Source of the DNA: Xylanibacter rodentium
GTDB lineage: Bacteria > Bacteroidota > Bacteroidia > Bacteroidales > Bacteroidaceae
DNA: 64,000 nt
Direction of reading: 5' to 3'
NCBI RefSeq assembly: GCF_013166575.1
Contig: NZ_JABKKE010000011.1
Location: forward strand, 1 to 64,000
Under the pieces are notes generated by a model, which was given only the letters and a program-made list of their open reading frames with translations, was not told the DNA's origin and did not search any database. The position numbers and the translations under genes were made by a program. Shown one piece after another: positions 26,240-36,290 of this stretch (position 1 is its first letter; each line of letters opens with the position of its first letter).

Positions 26240-27703
26240 ATGAAGACAGGTTTTGACAACGACAAATACATCTGTATTCAGTCGGAGCATATCAAGGAAC
26301 GTATTGCTAAGTTCAAGGGCAAGCTGTATCTTGAACTTGGCGGAAAACTCTTCGATGATTATCATGCGAGCCGTGTGTTGCCGGGGTTTCAGCCGGACTC
26401 CAAGTTGAGTATGTTCAGCAAGATAAGCGATCAGATAGAAATTGTTATTGTCATCAGTGCCGAAGACATAGTGAAGAACAAGGTGCGTGCCGACCTCGGC
26501 ATCACTTACGATGAAGATGTGCTCCGGTTGCGCGACGAGTTTATCGGGCGGGGCTTTACCGTCGGCAGCGTTGTCATAACGCATTACAACGGCCAGCATT
26601 CTGCGGATGATTTCCGCAAGCGTCTGGAGCGTCTGGGTATAAGGTCGTATGTGCATTATCTCATCGACGGCTATCCGCACAATGTATCGCTGATTGCCAG
26701 TGAAGACGGTTTTGGCAAGAATGATTATGTAGAGACTGAACGTCCGCTTGTCATTGTCACCGCTCCCGGACCGGGGTCAGGAAAGATGGCGGTATGTCTG
26801 TCGCAGCTGTATAATGAGCACAGGCGCGGCATAGAGGCCGGCTATGCAAAGTTTGAGACGTTTCCCGTATGGAATCTTCCGCTGAAACATCCCGTCAATA
26901 TTGCCTACGAGGCAGCCACAGCCGATCTGAACGATGTGAATATGATCGATCCGTTCCATCTCGAGGCTTACAATAAGATTGCAATAAACTATAACCGCGA
27001 CATTGAGATATTTCCCGTGCTCAACGCTCTGTTCGAGGGCATATACGGCAACAATCCGTATAAGTCTCCGACAGATATGGGAGTGAACATGGTGGGATTC
27101 TGTATAAGCGATGACGGCATTTGCTGCGATGCTTCTGCCAACGAAATAATACGCCGTTACTATGATGCCACGAACAAGTTTGCCAACGGAGCAAACAATG
27201 AGGCAGAGGTGCAGAAGATACAGTTGCTTTTCAATCAGGCGAAGATTTCGACCGATTACCGGAGGGTGACCGTTGCTGCAAAGGAACGGCGCGACCGTTG
27301 CGGTAAGCCGTGTGCGGCCATTGAACTGTCAGACGGCACGGTTATTACTTCGGAGACATCACCGCTGCTCGGTCCGAGTGCAGCCCTGATATTGAATGCT
27401 GCTAAGCATTTGGCCGGAATCGACCACAGTGTCAAACTGATACCGCAGGCAATGATAGAGCCGATACAGAAGACAAAGGTGGAGTATCTTGGAGGCAACA
27501 ATCCTCGTCTGCATACAGACGAGGTGCTTGTGGCGCTGTCAGTATTGTCGCAGGCCGACGACAATTGCCGTAAGGCTCTCAGCGTGTTGCCGCAGTTCAG
27601 AGGGTGTCAGGTTCATTCTACCGTGATGCTGTCGGAGGTAGACCGCAAGATATTCAAGAAACTCGGTGTCGGACTGACCTGCGAGCCGGTTAAAAAGAAA
27701 TGA
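26240..27703 (+). CDS. DUF1846-family protein
   Basis: The 487-residue protein matches the DUF1846 family across its length. It starts KTGFDNDKYICIQSEHIKER and has VTAPGPGSGKMAVCLSQLYNEH, a P-loop-like glycine-rich stretch, and a HPVNIAYEAATADLNDVNMIDPFH segment. Structures of the family show a Rossmann-like fold, but no function is established. It is a cytoplasmic single-gene unit. Confidence 0.9.
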   Translation: MKTGFDNDKYICIQSEHIKERIAKFKGKLYLELGGKLFDDYHASRVLPGFQPDSKLSMFSKISDQIEIVIVISAEDIVKNKVRADLGITYDEDVLRLRDEFIGRGFTVGSVVITHYNGQHSADDFRKRLERLGIRSYVHYLIDGYPHNVSLIASEDGFGKNDYVETERPLVIVTAPGPGSGKMAVCLSQLYNEHRRGIEAGYAKFETFPVWNLPLKHPVNIAYEAATADLNDVNMIDPFHLEAYNKIAINYNRDIEIFPVLNALFEGIYGNNPYKSPTDMGVNMVGFCISDDGICCDASANEIIRRYYDATNKFANGANNEAEVQKIQLLFNQAKISTDYRRVTVAAKERRDRCGKPCAAIELSDGTVITSETSPLLGPSAALILNAAKHLAGIDHSVKLIPQAMIEPIQKTKVEYLGGNNPRLHTDEVLVALSVLSQADDNCRKALSVLPQFRGCQVHSTVMLSEVDRKIFKKLGVGLTCEPVKKK

Positions 27704-27719
27704 CCCGTAAATGAGAATT

Positions 27720-27799
27720 GAAAATGGAGAACTGTCATTACCTTTGTTGCTTGTCACATTAAATGGGTGAAGCAAAGGTGATGACAGTTCCCCATTTTC
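27720..27799. terminator. Bidirectional inverted-repeat terminator
   Basis: GAAAATGGAGAACTGTCATT...CCTTTG pairs with CAAAGGTGATGACAGTTCCC...ATTTTC over about 30 positions with two transitions. It lies between the convergent DUF1846 and murI genes. Confidence 0.7.
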
Positions 27800-27802
27800 C
27801 TA

Positions 27803-28639
27803 TTATAGTGTTATGCTTTCCACTTCCACAGGTTCGTGGAGGAATATCTGTGCCGATTCGCGGAACTTGTCGGCATTCTCGGTTGTAAGATAGTGGACAA
27901 GACCTCCCCGTGTGCATTTTTTTTCTATTTCCGGATGTCGTTCGATATACGATTTCAGACTGTCGGCCACATAGTCGCCCTGAGGGACTATGCGTACACC
28001 GTCGGGAGTGTACTTCAGTATCTTCGGAAGAAGCAGGGGATAGTGTGTGCATCCGAGGATGATGGCGTCGATGTCGGGGTCGAGGCTCATCAACTGATCG
28101 ATACGCTTTTTTACGAAGTAGTCGGCGCCTGGACTGTCACACTCGTTATATTCCACCAATGGTACCCAAAAAGGACAGGCGACGCCGGATACGGTGATGT
28201 CGGGATACAATTTGCGGATTTCCAGCGTGTAGCTTTCGCTTCTTATCGTACCCTCGGTGGCGAGGATGCCTACGTGGCGTGTGGCGGTGAGAGAACCGAT
28301 GACTTCGGCCGTTGGGCGTATTATTCCGAGTACGCGGCGTTGCGGGTCTATTTGTGGCAGATCGTTCTGCTGGATGGTACGCAAGGCCTTGGCCGATGCG
28401 GTGTTGCAGCCGAGTATCACAATATGGCATCCCATGTCGAATAGTTTCATCACGGCCTGGCGTGTGAATTCGTACACTACATCGAACGAGCGTGTGCCAT
28501 ATGGGGCGCGTGCATTGTCACCGAGGTACAGATAGTCATATTGCGGCAGCAGGTTTCGTATGCCGTGTAGTATCGTCAGTCCGCCATAGCCAGAATCGAA
28601 GATGCCTATAGGTCCGGGAATGCTTGAAAGATTGCTCAT
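27803..28639 (-). CDS. murI: Glutamate racemase
   Basis: MurI makes D-glutamate for peptidoglycan. The 278-residue protein has both catalytic cysteines in LGCNTASA and LGCTHYPLL, with the Asp/Ser region IGIFDSGYGGLTI and NARAPYGTRS. It is the last gene of the envelope cluster, 22 bases after the third Skp-like gene. Confidence 0.96.
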   Translation of the reverse strand: MSNLSSIPGPIGIFDSGYGGLTILHGIRNLLPQYDYLYLGDNARAPYGTRSFDVVYEFTRQAVMKLFDMGCHIVILGCNTASAKALRTIQQNDLPQIDPQRRVLGIIRPTAEVIGSLTATRHVGILATEGTIRSESYTLEIRKLYPDITVSGVACPFWVPLVEYNECDSPGADYFVKKRIDQLMSLDPDIDAIILGCTHYPLLLPKILKYTPDGVRIVPQGDYVADSLKSYIERHPEIEKKCTRGGLVHYLTTENADKFRESAQIFLHEPVEVESITL

Positions 28640-28660
28640 CGTTGTGTGTATTTTGTTTGC

Positions 28661-29227
28661 TTATTTAAGCCTTTCTCTTACTATATGCGTGATATCTTCG
28701 CCACGTGTCTGGTTTACAAACGGACAAGTGTTGTTATCGGTGTTGATTATGAAGATATAACCGCGTTCCCTGCCAATGGCCTGAAGCGCATCGGACAGTT
28801 TGCGGTGCACCGGAGCCATAATGGTTTTCTCGGCCGATTCAAGCAGGCGGCTGCTTTCTTCCTTAAAGGCGATATTCTTGTCGAGCAGTTCCTGCAATTC
28901 GCTTTGTCGCTTTTGTAAGATGGTTGGAGGGAAATCGCGCTGTCCTTCGAGAAATTCCTCGTACTTTTTGTTGAAATCCTTCTCAACGCGTTCTGCCTCT
29001 TCGTCGTACTTGTTTTTCAGTATCTTGATTTGCTGCATGGCCGTTGCATAGTCGGGCATCGATTGTAGCACAGAGTCATAGCTCAGATATCCGAATATCA
29101 AGGCTTGTGCAACCTGTTGCGGCACTGCCGGCTGTTGTTCTGTTTGTAAGGAAGTGGTGGATATGGTGGATTGCGCGCCGGCGGCCAGCGAGATTAATGT
29201 AACAAGTGTCAATAAGAATTTTCTCAT
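28661..29227 (-). CDS. OmpH/Skp-family periplasmic chaperone (third copy)
   Basis: The 188-residue protein has a signal peptide (cleaved near LAAGAQS) and a long charged helix region (about 70-140, including ILKNKYDEEAERVEKDFNKK and SELQELLDKNIAFKEES). It ends in the compact OmpH core with GREREGYIFIINTDN-type sequence. Skp holds unfolded outer-membrane proteins for delivery to BamA. A strong hairpin lies upstream, so its level may differ from the first two copies. Confidence 0.88.
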   Translation of the reverse strand: MRKFLLTLVTLISLAAGAQSTISTTSLQTEQQPAVPQQVAQALIFGYLSYDSVLQSMPDYATAMQQIKILKNKYDEEAERVEKDFNKKYEEFLEGQRDFPPTILQKRQSELQELLDKNIAFKEESSRLLESAEKTIMAPVHRKLSDALQAIGRERGYIFIINTDNNTCPFVNQTRGEDITHIVRERLK

Positions 29228-29297
29228 AATGCCCTTGATTATAATGGTGATTGTTGATAAGGAAGAACGGCGTTCCAGAATTGGCGGATAAAAAAAC

Positions 29298-29342
29298 AGT
29301 CAAAAGCCAGTGTCGCCTTATCGGCGCACACTGATTTTTGAC
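29298..29342 (-). terminator. Hairpin with T-run between the second and third Skp-like genes
   Basis: GTCAAAAGCCAGTGTCGCC pairs with GGCGCACACTGATTTTTGAC across a five-base loop. On the minus strand the stem is followed by TGTTTTTTTATC, the form of an intrinsic terminator. It should limit read-through into the third Skp-like gene and murI. Confidence 0.75.
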
Positions 29343-29362
29343 ATACTTAAGTTCTTTACGTA

Positions 29363-29860
29363 TTATTTCAGACCGAGCTTGGCTTTCACGTCTGCTGTGA
29401 CGTCGGTGCTGAGCGTTGTGCTGATGTATGGAACACCACCTGCAACGTCCATGATATATACATATCCGCCGGCCTGCCCTACCTGTTTGATGGCGTCGAT
29501 AACCTTTGTCGTTATGGCCTGCATCTTCTCTTGAGAAGCCTTGGCGAGGGCCTGCTGGTTGTCTTGGTAGCTCTGCTGTATCTTCTGATACATCTCCTGG
29601 AGTTCCTGTTCGCGGCGCTGTTTGATGTTGTCGGGCAGTGTGGCCTGCTCCTTTTCGTATGCCTGCGACTTCTTGGTCAGTTCGTCCTGCATGCTCTTCA
29701 AATCGTCTTCATACAGCTTCTGCAGAGCGTCGATTTCATTTTTTGCCTTTGTGTAGTCAGGCATTACCTGGATAATTTCCTGTGCGTTGACATGGCCGAA
29801 TTTTTGTGCGAAAGCTGCTATCGGAGCGCACATCAAAAACATTAAAAGTAATTTCTTCAT
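29363..29860 (-). CDS. OmpH/Skp-family periplasmic chaperone (second copy)
   Basis: The 165-residue protein has a signal peptide (about 1-18, ending AFAQ) and the Skp prefoldin-like tentacle helices (about 40-110). The conserved core start FGHVNAQEIIQVMPDYTKA and end YVYIMDVAGGVPYIS are visible. It lies 72 bases after the first copy. It probably chaperones outer-membrane proteins for BamA encoded in the same cluster. Confidence 0.92.
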   Translation of the reverse strand: MKKLLLMFLMCAPIAAFAQKFGHVNAQEIIQVMPDYTKAKNEIDALQKLYEDDLKSMQDELTKKSQAYEKEQATLPDNIKQRREQELQEMYQKIQQSYQDNQQALAKASQEKMQAITTKVIDAIKQVGQAGGYVYIMDVAGGVPYISTTLSTDVTADVKAKLGLK

Positions 29861-29932
29861 TGTCTTTCTTTTTTATGTTATTATTAATTTATTCTTTCTA
29901 TAGCCCCTGGCTTTTTCGGGGTATGTTTTTTA

Positions 29933-30469
29933 TCAATTGGCATATCCCAATTTTTGCAGCACTTCATTGCTTATGTCTATCTTGGGACTGCCGAAGATGA
30001 TGCCACTGTCGCTTGCACGGTCGAGTATAAGTTGATAGCCCCGCAGATCGGATATGTCTTTCACCGCGTTGTATATCTCTTCCTGTATGGGAGTCATGAG
30101 GCTGGTGCGTTTTTTGAACAGTTCGCCTTCCGGTCCGAAGTATTTCTTTTTCAGCTCGGCGGCCTGTTTCTCTTTCTCCATGATAGCGTCCTGTTTGGCC
30201 TTCTTCTGTTCCTGCGACAGGAATACGACCTCGTTCTGGTAGTTCTTGTACATGGTCTGTGCTTCGGTAGAGATGGCCTCAACTTCGGCCTGCCATTTCT
30301 TTGATACCTGGTTCAGCTGTTCGTTGGCACGTTCGTATGCCGGGATATTCTTCAGTATGTACTCCATGTCCACCAAAGCGAATTTCTGTGCCGATATGCC
30401 CAATGAGCATATTGCGAAAAGACATATTGCCAACAGTTTTCTAATTGCATCTTTTCTTGTTGTCGTCAT
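29933..30469 (-). CDS. OmpH/Skp-family periplasmic chaperone (first copy)
   Basis: This 178-residue protein has a signal peptide (about 1-27, ending GISAQ) and an OmpH domain starting KFALVDMEYILKNIPAYERA. Charged helices rich in Lys, Gln and Glu run to about residue 125 and the core closes with QLILDRASDSGIIFGSPKIDIS. It directly follows bamA in the transcript, as in most Bacteroidota. Confidence 0.93.
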   Translation of the reverse strand: MTTTRKDAIRKLLAICLFAICSLGISAQKFALVDMEYILKNIPAYERANEQLNQVSKKWQAEVEAISTEAQTMYKNYQNEVVFLSQEQKKAKQDAIMEKEKQAAELKKKYFGPEGELFKKRTSLMTPIQEEIYNAVKDISDLRGYQLILDRASDSGIIFGSPKIDISNEVLQKLGYAN

Positions 30470-30499
30470 AGTTGTTTCCTCCTTTATGTTTATTTCCGT

Positions 30500-33130
30500 T
30501 TAGAATTCCTGTCCGAGGATGAAGTGGAACTGGCTGCCGCCTTTGGCTCCGGTATATTGCACTTTGTCGAAACCGTAAGCCCAGTCGATACCCATCAGTC
30601 CCACCATCGGGAGGAATATTCGTACACCGGCTCCGGCAGAGCGTTTCATGTCGAACGGACTGAATTTCTTGGTCTCACTCCATGCGTTACCGCCTTCGAG
30701 GAATGTCAGACCGTAGATGGTCGTATTGCCGAGCATGAACGGATAGCGCAGTTCTACAGTGAAGCGGTCGTAGGCATAGCCCGGAGCTGAATATGGGGTG
30801 AGCGAGCCGTTGTCGTATCCGCGAAGTCCGATGGTTTCCTGGGCATATCCGGTGGAATATCCGCTCATGCCGTCACCGCCTACGTAGAATGTCTCGAACG
30901 GAGACTTCTTGTATTTGTTGTATGAACCGAGCAGACCCAGTTCGACGCGTGTCATGAGCACGAAACATTTGGCACCGCGTGTGAGCGGAGTGAACGTGCG
31001 CATCTTCAATTTCCATTTGTGATACTCTATCCAGCGGTATTTCTCCTGCTGTTCGGCTTCGAATCTTGCCGACGTGTGATCTGTTGCCAGATTCTTGTAG
31101 TCTTTGTCGCTGAAGAGTGACCATGGCGGTGTGAGTGTGACAGAGGCGAGGAACTCCGATCCGCTGCGCGGGAAAAGCTGGTTGTCCGTACTTACACGTG
31201 AGACGTTGATGCTCAGGTTGATGTTGTTGCAGTTGCCGTTGGATATAAGGAAGTAGCGCCAGTCGCGAAGCATGTAGCGTGTATACGACAGCGAGGTGGA
31301 CAACTGGAAGTAGTCGTCGGGCCAGCGCAGGCGCTTGCCCCATCCCAGTGAGAAGCCGAGCATCTGCACGTATTTGTCGTCGTCGAGATAGCTCTCGTAG
31401 TTGTTGTAATAACCGTTATAACTGCCGTATCCTCCGTAGTAGTTATAATAGTTGTTCATCCAGCTGTTGTTGTAGTAGTTGCTGTTCACGTCGGTCTGCT
31501 TTGAATAGAATATTCCCACGTTGAAAGCATTGGGTCGCTTTCCGCCAAACCATGGTGCCGAGTAGCTCAGACTGTACGACTGATAGTACTGTGCGTTGGT
31601 CTGTGCGCTCAGTGCCAGCTGTTCGCCGTCTCCGATGGGCATTATTCCACGGTGCATCTTGTTTCGTCCGAACAGATTTCGCATGGAGAAGTTGTTCAGT
31701 TTAAGCGACACTCGTCCGATGACACCGGTTTGTCCCCATCCGAGTGAGAACTCCACTTGGTCGTTCGATTTCTGTTCAAGTTCCCAGTTGATGTCCACTG
31801 TTCCGTTTTCCATGTTCGGTTTTACATCGGGGTTCACCTTTTCCGGGTCGAAGAATCCCATGGATGCTATCTCGCGCGCCGATCGCATCAGTGCGTCTTT
31901 TGAAAACAGGTCGCCCGGTTTTGTGCGGAGCTCGCGGCGTACCACCTCTTCGTACAATTTGTCGTTGCCATATATCCGCACATTGCTGATGTGTGCTTGC
32001 GGCCCTTCTTCTATGCGCATTTCAAGATCGATGGAGTCGCCCACTATGTTCACTTCTGTCGGTTCAAGACGATAGAAAAGGTAACCGTTGTTCCAATAGT
32101 AGTTTCCCACAGCATCGTCGTCTTCCGAAAGGCGCTTGTTCAGTTTCTTCTGGTTGTACACGTCGCCGCCTTTCATGTTGAGCAGACGGTTAAGGTAGTC
32201 GGTAGTGGCGACGGTGTTGCCCACCCATTTTATGTTACGTATGTAGTATTTCTCACCTTCATCCACTTTGATGTATACGTTTACGTGCTTATCGTCTACA
32301 GTCCACACGCTGTCTTCCACGATATACATGTCACGGTAACCCAACTCATTGTATTTGTCTATCAGGTTCTGTTTGTCTGTCTTGTAACGTTCGTCCGTAA
32401 ATTTCTTTGATTTTAGGAACGAGGAGAGTTTTCCAGCCTCGTGTGTCTTGGCGAACACACCTTTTTTCAGCAGACCTCCCTTTATGTTTGACGAACTGAG
32501 ATATTTGTTGCCTTCAATGATGATGTCTCGCACTTTCATCTTGGCTTTCTTGTCGATGTTGACATCGAGAATCACCTGATTTGTGCCGGTCACGTCGTCG
32601 CGCTGCAAGATTTCTATTTCCGCGTTTTTGTATCCCTTGTCGTCGAAATATTTCTTTGCCAGGATTTTTGCACGGTCTATCATGTTGGGTGTAATCTGGC
32701 TGCCTTTCATTATTCCGAGTTTGGCCTCCATGTCATCACGTTCCGACTTTTTCAGGCCGTTATAGTTTATCGTGCTCACTCTGGGTCTCAAAGCAAGGTT
32801 GATGCACAGGTAAATCTTCGAGCCTACAATTGAATCGGCCGTTATCGACACTTTCGAGAAAAGTCCGTGTTTCCAGTATCTTCTTACGGCTTCAGTTATT
32901 TCGCTTCCCGGCACGCTGATTACCTGACCTGTCGTCAGTCCCGAAAGGCTCGTAAGTACATAATCCTCATAACCCTCAACACCTTTGACCGCGATGCCGC
33001 CAATCTCGCATGTGCGCGGGGTGCCGGCATAAGATATGTCAGGATTGACGATTGTCTCCTGAGCTCTCATATGGATTGCGAAGACCGATGCCGTCGCAAG
33101 CAACATGAATACCTTTTTAATATATTTCAT
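30500..33130 (-). CDS. bamA: Outer-membrane protein assembly factor BamA
   Basis: BamA inserts beta-barrel proteins into the outer membrane. The 876-residue protein has a signal peptide (about 1-23), five POTRA domains (about 40-445, e.g. GLTTGQVISVPG, KAKMKVRDIIIEGN, EGEKYYIRNIKWVGN) and a 16-strand barrel with the loop 6 motif GLRGYD (VRGYE-like). It ends in an aromatic residue (LGQEF), as expected for barrel proteins. A tyrosine- and asparagine-rich insertion (SYLDDDKY preceded by many Y/N/G residues) lies in an early barrel loop, residues about 575-610. Confidence 0.96.
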   Translation of the reverse strand: MKYIKKVFMLLATASVFAIHMRAQETIVNPDISYAGTPRTCEIGGIAVKGVEGYEDYVLTSLSGLTTGQVISVPGSEITEAVRRYWKHGLFSKVSITADSIVGSKIYLCINLALRPRVSTINYNGLKKSERDDMEAKLGIMKGSQITPNMIDRAKILAKKYFDDKGYKNAEIEILQRDDVTGTNQVILDVNIDKKAKMKVRDIIIEGNKYLSSSNIKGGLLKKGVFAKTHEAGKLSSFLKSKKFTDERYKTDKQNLIDKYNELGYRDMYIVEDSVWTVDDKHVNVYIKVDEGEKYYIRNIKWVGNTVATTDYLNRLLNMKGGDVYNQKKLNKRLSEDDDAVGNYYWNNGYLFYRLEPTEVNIVGDSIDLEMRIEEGPQAHISNVRIYGNDKLYEEVVRRELRTKPGDLFSKDALMRSAREIASMGFFDPEKVNPDVKPNMENGTVDINWELEQKSNDQVEFSLGWGQTGVIGRVSLKLNNFSMRNLFGRNKMHRGIMPIGDGEQLALSAQTNAQYYQSYSLSYSAPWFGGKRPNAFNVGIFYSKQTDVNSNYYNNSWMNNYYNYYGGYGSYNGYYNNYESYLDDDKYVQMLGFSLGWGKRLRWPDDYFQLSTSLSYTRYMLRDWRYFLISNGNCNNINLSINVSRVSTDNQLFPRSGSEFLASVTLTPPWSLFSDKDYKNLATDHTSARFEAEQQEKYRWIEYHKWKLKMRTFTPLTRGAKCFVLMTRVELGLLGSYNKYKKSPFETFYVGGDGMSGYSTGYAQETIGLRGYDNGSLTPYSAPGYAYDRFTVELRYPFMLGNTTIYGLTFLEGGNAWSETKKFSPFDMKRSAGAGVRIFLPMVGLMGIDWAYGFDKVQYTGAKGGSQFHFILGQEF

Positions 33131-33154
33131 CTTTATGTTATATTCAAGTAAAAG

Positions 33155-33904
33155 TTATCTTAGCGAGCTTTCCTCCGCCTCTATCTGTGCCCCGGTCTTT
33201 CCGAAGCGTCGTTGGCGTCCTTGATAGCTGGCTATGGCTTTGTGGAGTTCCTGCTCGTCAAAGTCGGGCCAAAACGTGTCGCAGAAGTACATTTCAGCGT
33301 ATGCAATCTGCCATAGCAGATAGTTGGATATGCGCAATTCACCGCCCGTGCGTATCAGCAGGTCGGGGTCGGGCATGAATTCAGTCTGCAGATGTCTGTC
33401 TACGGTCTGTTCGGTGATGTCTCCAATGCCGATTCTGCCGTCTTTCACTTCCGTGGCGATTGCTTTTACCGCTTCGGTGATTTCCCATCTTGACGAGTAG
33501 CTCAGTGCCACGACCATTGTCATGGCGGTGTTGCCGGCAGTGTGTTCCTCGGTTTCGCGCAGTTTCCGTCTGACGTTCTCGGGCAGACGGCCCATGTCTC
33601 CGACTACACGGAATCGTACGTTGTTCTTCATGAATATTTCGTCCTCGAGCGACGAAAGCACCAGACCCATCAAGGCCGCTATCTCGTCTGTCGGGCGGTT
33701 CCAGTTCTCCGTCGAGAACGTATATAGTGTGAGATATCTCACGCCCAGCCGCGTACATTCAGAGGTGATGCGACGCACGGCATCCACACCGGCCTGATGG
33801 CCGTAGCTGCGTTCGTGTCCGCGCTCAGCCGCCCATCGTCCGTTGCCGTCCATTATGACGGCTATGTGCTGCGGTATGCGTTCCATATCCAGTTGATATG
33901 CCAT
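33155..33904 (-). CDS. uppS: Isoprenyl transferase (undecaprenyl diphosphate synthase)
   Basis: UppS builds the C55 lipid carrier used for peptidoglycan and surface glycans. The 249-residue protein shows [13 protein letters not shown] (catalytic Asp), [14 protein letters not shown] and [20 protein letters not shown], the standard cis-prenyltransferase motifs. It lies five bases after the DUF6089 gene and 24 bases before bamA, in one transcript. Confidence 0.96.
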   Translation of the reverse strand: MAYQLDMERIPQHIAVIMDGNGRWAAERGHERSYGHQAGVDAVRRITSECTRLGVRYLTLYTFSTENWNRPTDEIAALMGLVLSSLEDEIFMKNNVRFRVVGDMGRLPENVRRKLRETEEHTAGNTAMTMVVALSYSSRWEITEAVKAIATEVKDGRIGIGDITEQTVDRHLQTEFMPDPDLLIRTGGELRISNYLLWQIAYAEMYFCDTFWPDFDEQELHKAIASYQGRQRRFGKTGAQIEAEESSLR

Positions 33905-33908
33905 ATAT

Positions 33909-34601
33909 TTAGTCTCTATCGTTATTACAAGTTTTGCATTTTGCCATAATGTCGTATGTGACCGACAATCGCAACACGCTGTAGCAGTCGGTGTTTTTGA
34001 ACATCCCGTTGCTCTTGATGCCGTATGGGTCGGCCACTCCGTCGAGCTTGTCGTTCATGGAGAAGTGCATGGCCCATTCCACACCGAGGTTCAGTCTGTT
34101 GCCCATTTTATACTTTATGCCCGCGCCCATCGGCACGTTGGCTGTGAAGACGCTGTTTCCGCCTCCGTTGACGTAGGTGGCTCCCAGTCCGAGTGCGATG
34201 TAAGGCACGAGTCTTTTGGCTCCGCGATATTCACGCCCTGTGCCGTATGGCCAGAAATTGTATTCAAAGCGCAGACCGGCGTCTATGAGCGAGTTGTTGA
34301 ATTCAACAGTGGCGGCACCATCTTCGCTGATACCCGGATACCATGTTGCCAATCCCTCCGATGTTCCTTTCAACTTGCCATAGCCTATATTCATGGCCAG
34401 TCCCATGCGTGGGTTGAAGCGGTAGCGGCCCAAAAGAACTCCCATGGGCTGCATGTTTTTTGTTATATTGCCGTTGAAGTCGCCCACATATGCTGTCATT
34501 GCTGCGCCTGCTCCTATTTCAGCACGGTATTCCGGATCGGTCTGTGCCTGTGCGGCTATGGTGGTCAGCATAATGGATATTGCTGTGAGGACTTTTCTCA
34601 T
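33909..34601 (-). CDS. DUF6089-type outer-membrane beta-barrel protein
   Basis: This 230-residue protein has a signal peptide (1-19, ending AAQA) and alternating hydrophobic strands typical of small porin-like barrels ([44 protein letters not shown]). It is regularly found upstream of uppS-bamA in Bacteroidales. A structural or assembly role is likely, though undemonstrated. Confidence 0.85.
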   Translation of the reverse strand: MRKVLTAISIMLTTIAAQAQTDPEYRAEIGAGAAMTAYVGDFNGNITKNMQPMGVLLGRYRFNPRMGLAMNIGYGKLKGTSEGLATWYPGISEDGAATVEFNNSLIDAGLRFEYNFWPYGTGREYRGAKRLVPYIALGLGATYVNGGGNSVFTANVPMGAGIKYKMGNRLNLGVEWAMHFSMNDKLDGVADPYGIKSNGMFKNTDCYSVLRLSVTYDIMAKCKTCNNDRD

Positions 34602-34649
34602 CCGGTGGTATCTTCTCTTGTTCCTTTTACATTATTATATATGTGCAGA

Positions 34650-36047
34650 CTATTTGCCCCATCCCATTCTGTTCAGGCGTCCGCACCATACCTGTCCAGT
34701 GCCTCCGCATACAATCCACATGTTGTTGTCTGCATCGACTGTAGCAGCAAAGGTGGTGATGTTGCGGTCCAGACCGTCGGGTAGCGGGTAGTCGGCCGAC
34801 GGTTTCCAAGTGATTCCTCCGTCGCGACTTTCATATATATGCTTCAGTGCTTCTCCGGAGTCATTCCCAATGCTTATGCCGCCCATAGCCAACAGGTTTT
34901 TGCCGTAGCCGAGTACTGTGATGTCTTCAAGCCGCGGCAGCGGATATATGTCAGAGTCGTCCATGTTCATATATACCCATTTGCCAGGTTTGCTGTCCGG
35001 AGCATATTCCGATATCTTGCGCCATACCATGGCATGACTGTCATCGGGGTACTCTGCTGCCGGACGCGTGCCGGTAAGCAGCAGATAGTCGGTCTTATCG
35101 GCAAAGCGGAACGGAGTACAGCAGAAACCGATGTTTTCTGATGGCATCCATGCCATGTCGTCGGTCATGATGTCGGCTTCCCACGTCTGTCCGCCATCGG
35201 CAGAGAGAATTATCTTTCCGTCTCCGTCCAACGCATACAGTGCCGTGGTGCTTCCGCCGAGCAGGCGTCTGATGCCGTTGTTTTCACCAATACGGCTGAA
35301 CGAGGCTCCGCCATCGGTCGATACTGTCAGCATGTTGCCGTCAAGCACATACAGTCCATTGTGTGTCTGTGCAATGTTGTGCCATGCCTCGGGACCCATC
35401 ACGGTGCTTTCCGTATTCCATGTCTGTCCGTTGTCGGTTGAATATATCCTTGTGTTGTTTCCGTCAGTGCCGAATACCAGGATGCGTCCTGCGGTGCTGA
35501 CAGCCTTCATGCCGCTCAGCATAGCTGTGCCGGAAAAATCGGGCATGCGGTTCCAGTGAAACTCGTCGCCTTTTTCCTTGTGTACGTTAACTGTTATCTT
35601 GTATCGCCGGATGCTGCTGTTGTCCATGGCATGCACCTTGACATATCTCGGAGCACTGAAGTCCACGGTGTCTGATGTGGAGAGAATGGATTCTGAGTCG
35701 CCCAAGAAACTCTCCAAAAACACTACTCCGCTGTTCTTCGTGGTGTATGTGCAGAATGATTTTGATGCGTCGATGCCTGCCGGCAGAGAGTCGGTATTGT
35801 ATATCTCGCCGCGCAGATGGTCTATGTGGAACGGGTAATTGCTCACCGTGCCGTCCATCTCTGCGTATACAGAGTCGTTTCCAGTGGATGAAGTGGTGTG
35901 TTTGTATATCTTGGCACTTGAAAGACCAAATGCGGTGATGGCAATATCGTCATATAGCGTAACTTCCGTTTTGTCATCATCTATACATGAGGCAAAGAGA
36001 AGCACTGTCGAGAGCAGCAGACAAATAGGGCTGAAATATCTTCTCAT
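34650..36047 (-). CDS. DUF6242-type lipoprotein with Asp-box repeats
   Basis: The 465-residue protein has a lipoprotein signal ending LFASC (Cys about 21). The N-terminal part (about 25-155) is a beta-sandwich-like region. The C-terminal part has at least four Asp-box (BNR) motifs, STDNGQTW, STDGGASF, SADGGQTW and SRDGGITW, which mark a sialidase-like beta-propeller. No catalytic sialidase residues were identified, so a binding or scaffolding role at the cell surface is more likely than hydrolysis. It heads the envelope cluster, with its own -7 box (minus-strand TAAATTTGC near 36073). Confidence 0.8.
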   Translation of the reverse strand: MRRYFSPICLLLSTVLLFASCIDDDKTEVTLYDDIAITAFGLSSAKIYKHTTSSTGNDSVYAEMDGTVSNYPFHIDHLRGEIYNTDSLPAGIDASKSFCTYTTKNSGVVFLESFLGDSESILSTSDTVDFSAPRYVKVHAMDNSSIRRYKITVNVHKEKGDEFHWNRMPDFSGTAMLSGMKAVSTAGRILVFGTDGNNTRIYSTDNGQTWNTESTVMGPEAWHNIAQTHNGLYVLDGNMLTVSTDGGASFSRIGENNGIRRLLGGSTTALYALDGDGKIILSADGGQTWEADIMTDDMAWMPSENIGFCCTPFRFADKTDYLLLTGTRPAAEYPDDSHAMVWRKISEYAPDSKPGKWVYMNMDDSDIYPLPRLEDITVLGYGKNLLAMGGISIGNDSGEALKHIYESRDGGITWKPSADYPLPDGLDRNITTFAATVDADNNMWIVCGGTGQVWCGRLNRMGWGK

Positions 36048-36183
36048 TCAATATGTTTTTTGTTTTTAGTTGCAAATTTAATCACAATTCTGCAAATGGC
36101 GGCAACTTTCAGTCAGATATTAACTTAAATATATTATAAAACGTTTTATTTTAAGGTATGTTAGTGGTATGTCAGTACTCTAA

Positions 36184-36241
36184 AAAGCCCTCTCCGTCTC
36201 CCCCTCCCATCAAAAAGGTGGGGGGGGGAGTCGGAGAGGGC
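36184..36241 (-). terminator. Terminator after the M56 gene
   Basis: GCCCTCTCCGTCTCCCCC pairs with GGGGGAGTCGGAGAGGGC. On the minus strand the stem is followed by TTTTTA. It separates the M56 gene from the DUF6242 promoter. Confidence 0.75.
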
Positions 36242-36290
36242 GTGAAGGTATATGGCTGCACCGTGTGATTTTCGAATCCGGTGCCTGCCG

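Noticed and set aside
34650..36047. Sialidase
   Set aside because: Asp boxes alone mark the fold; the arginine triad and catalytic Tyr/Glu were not identified.
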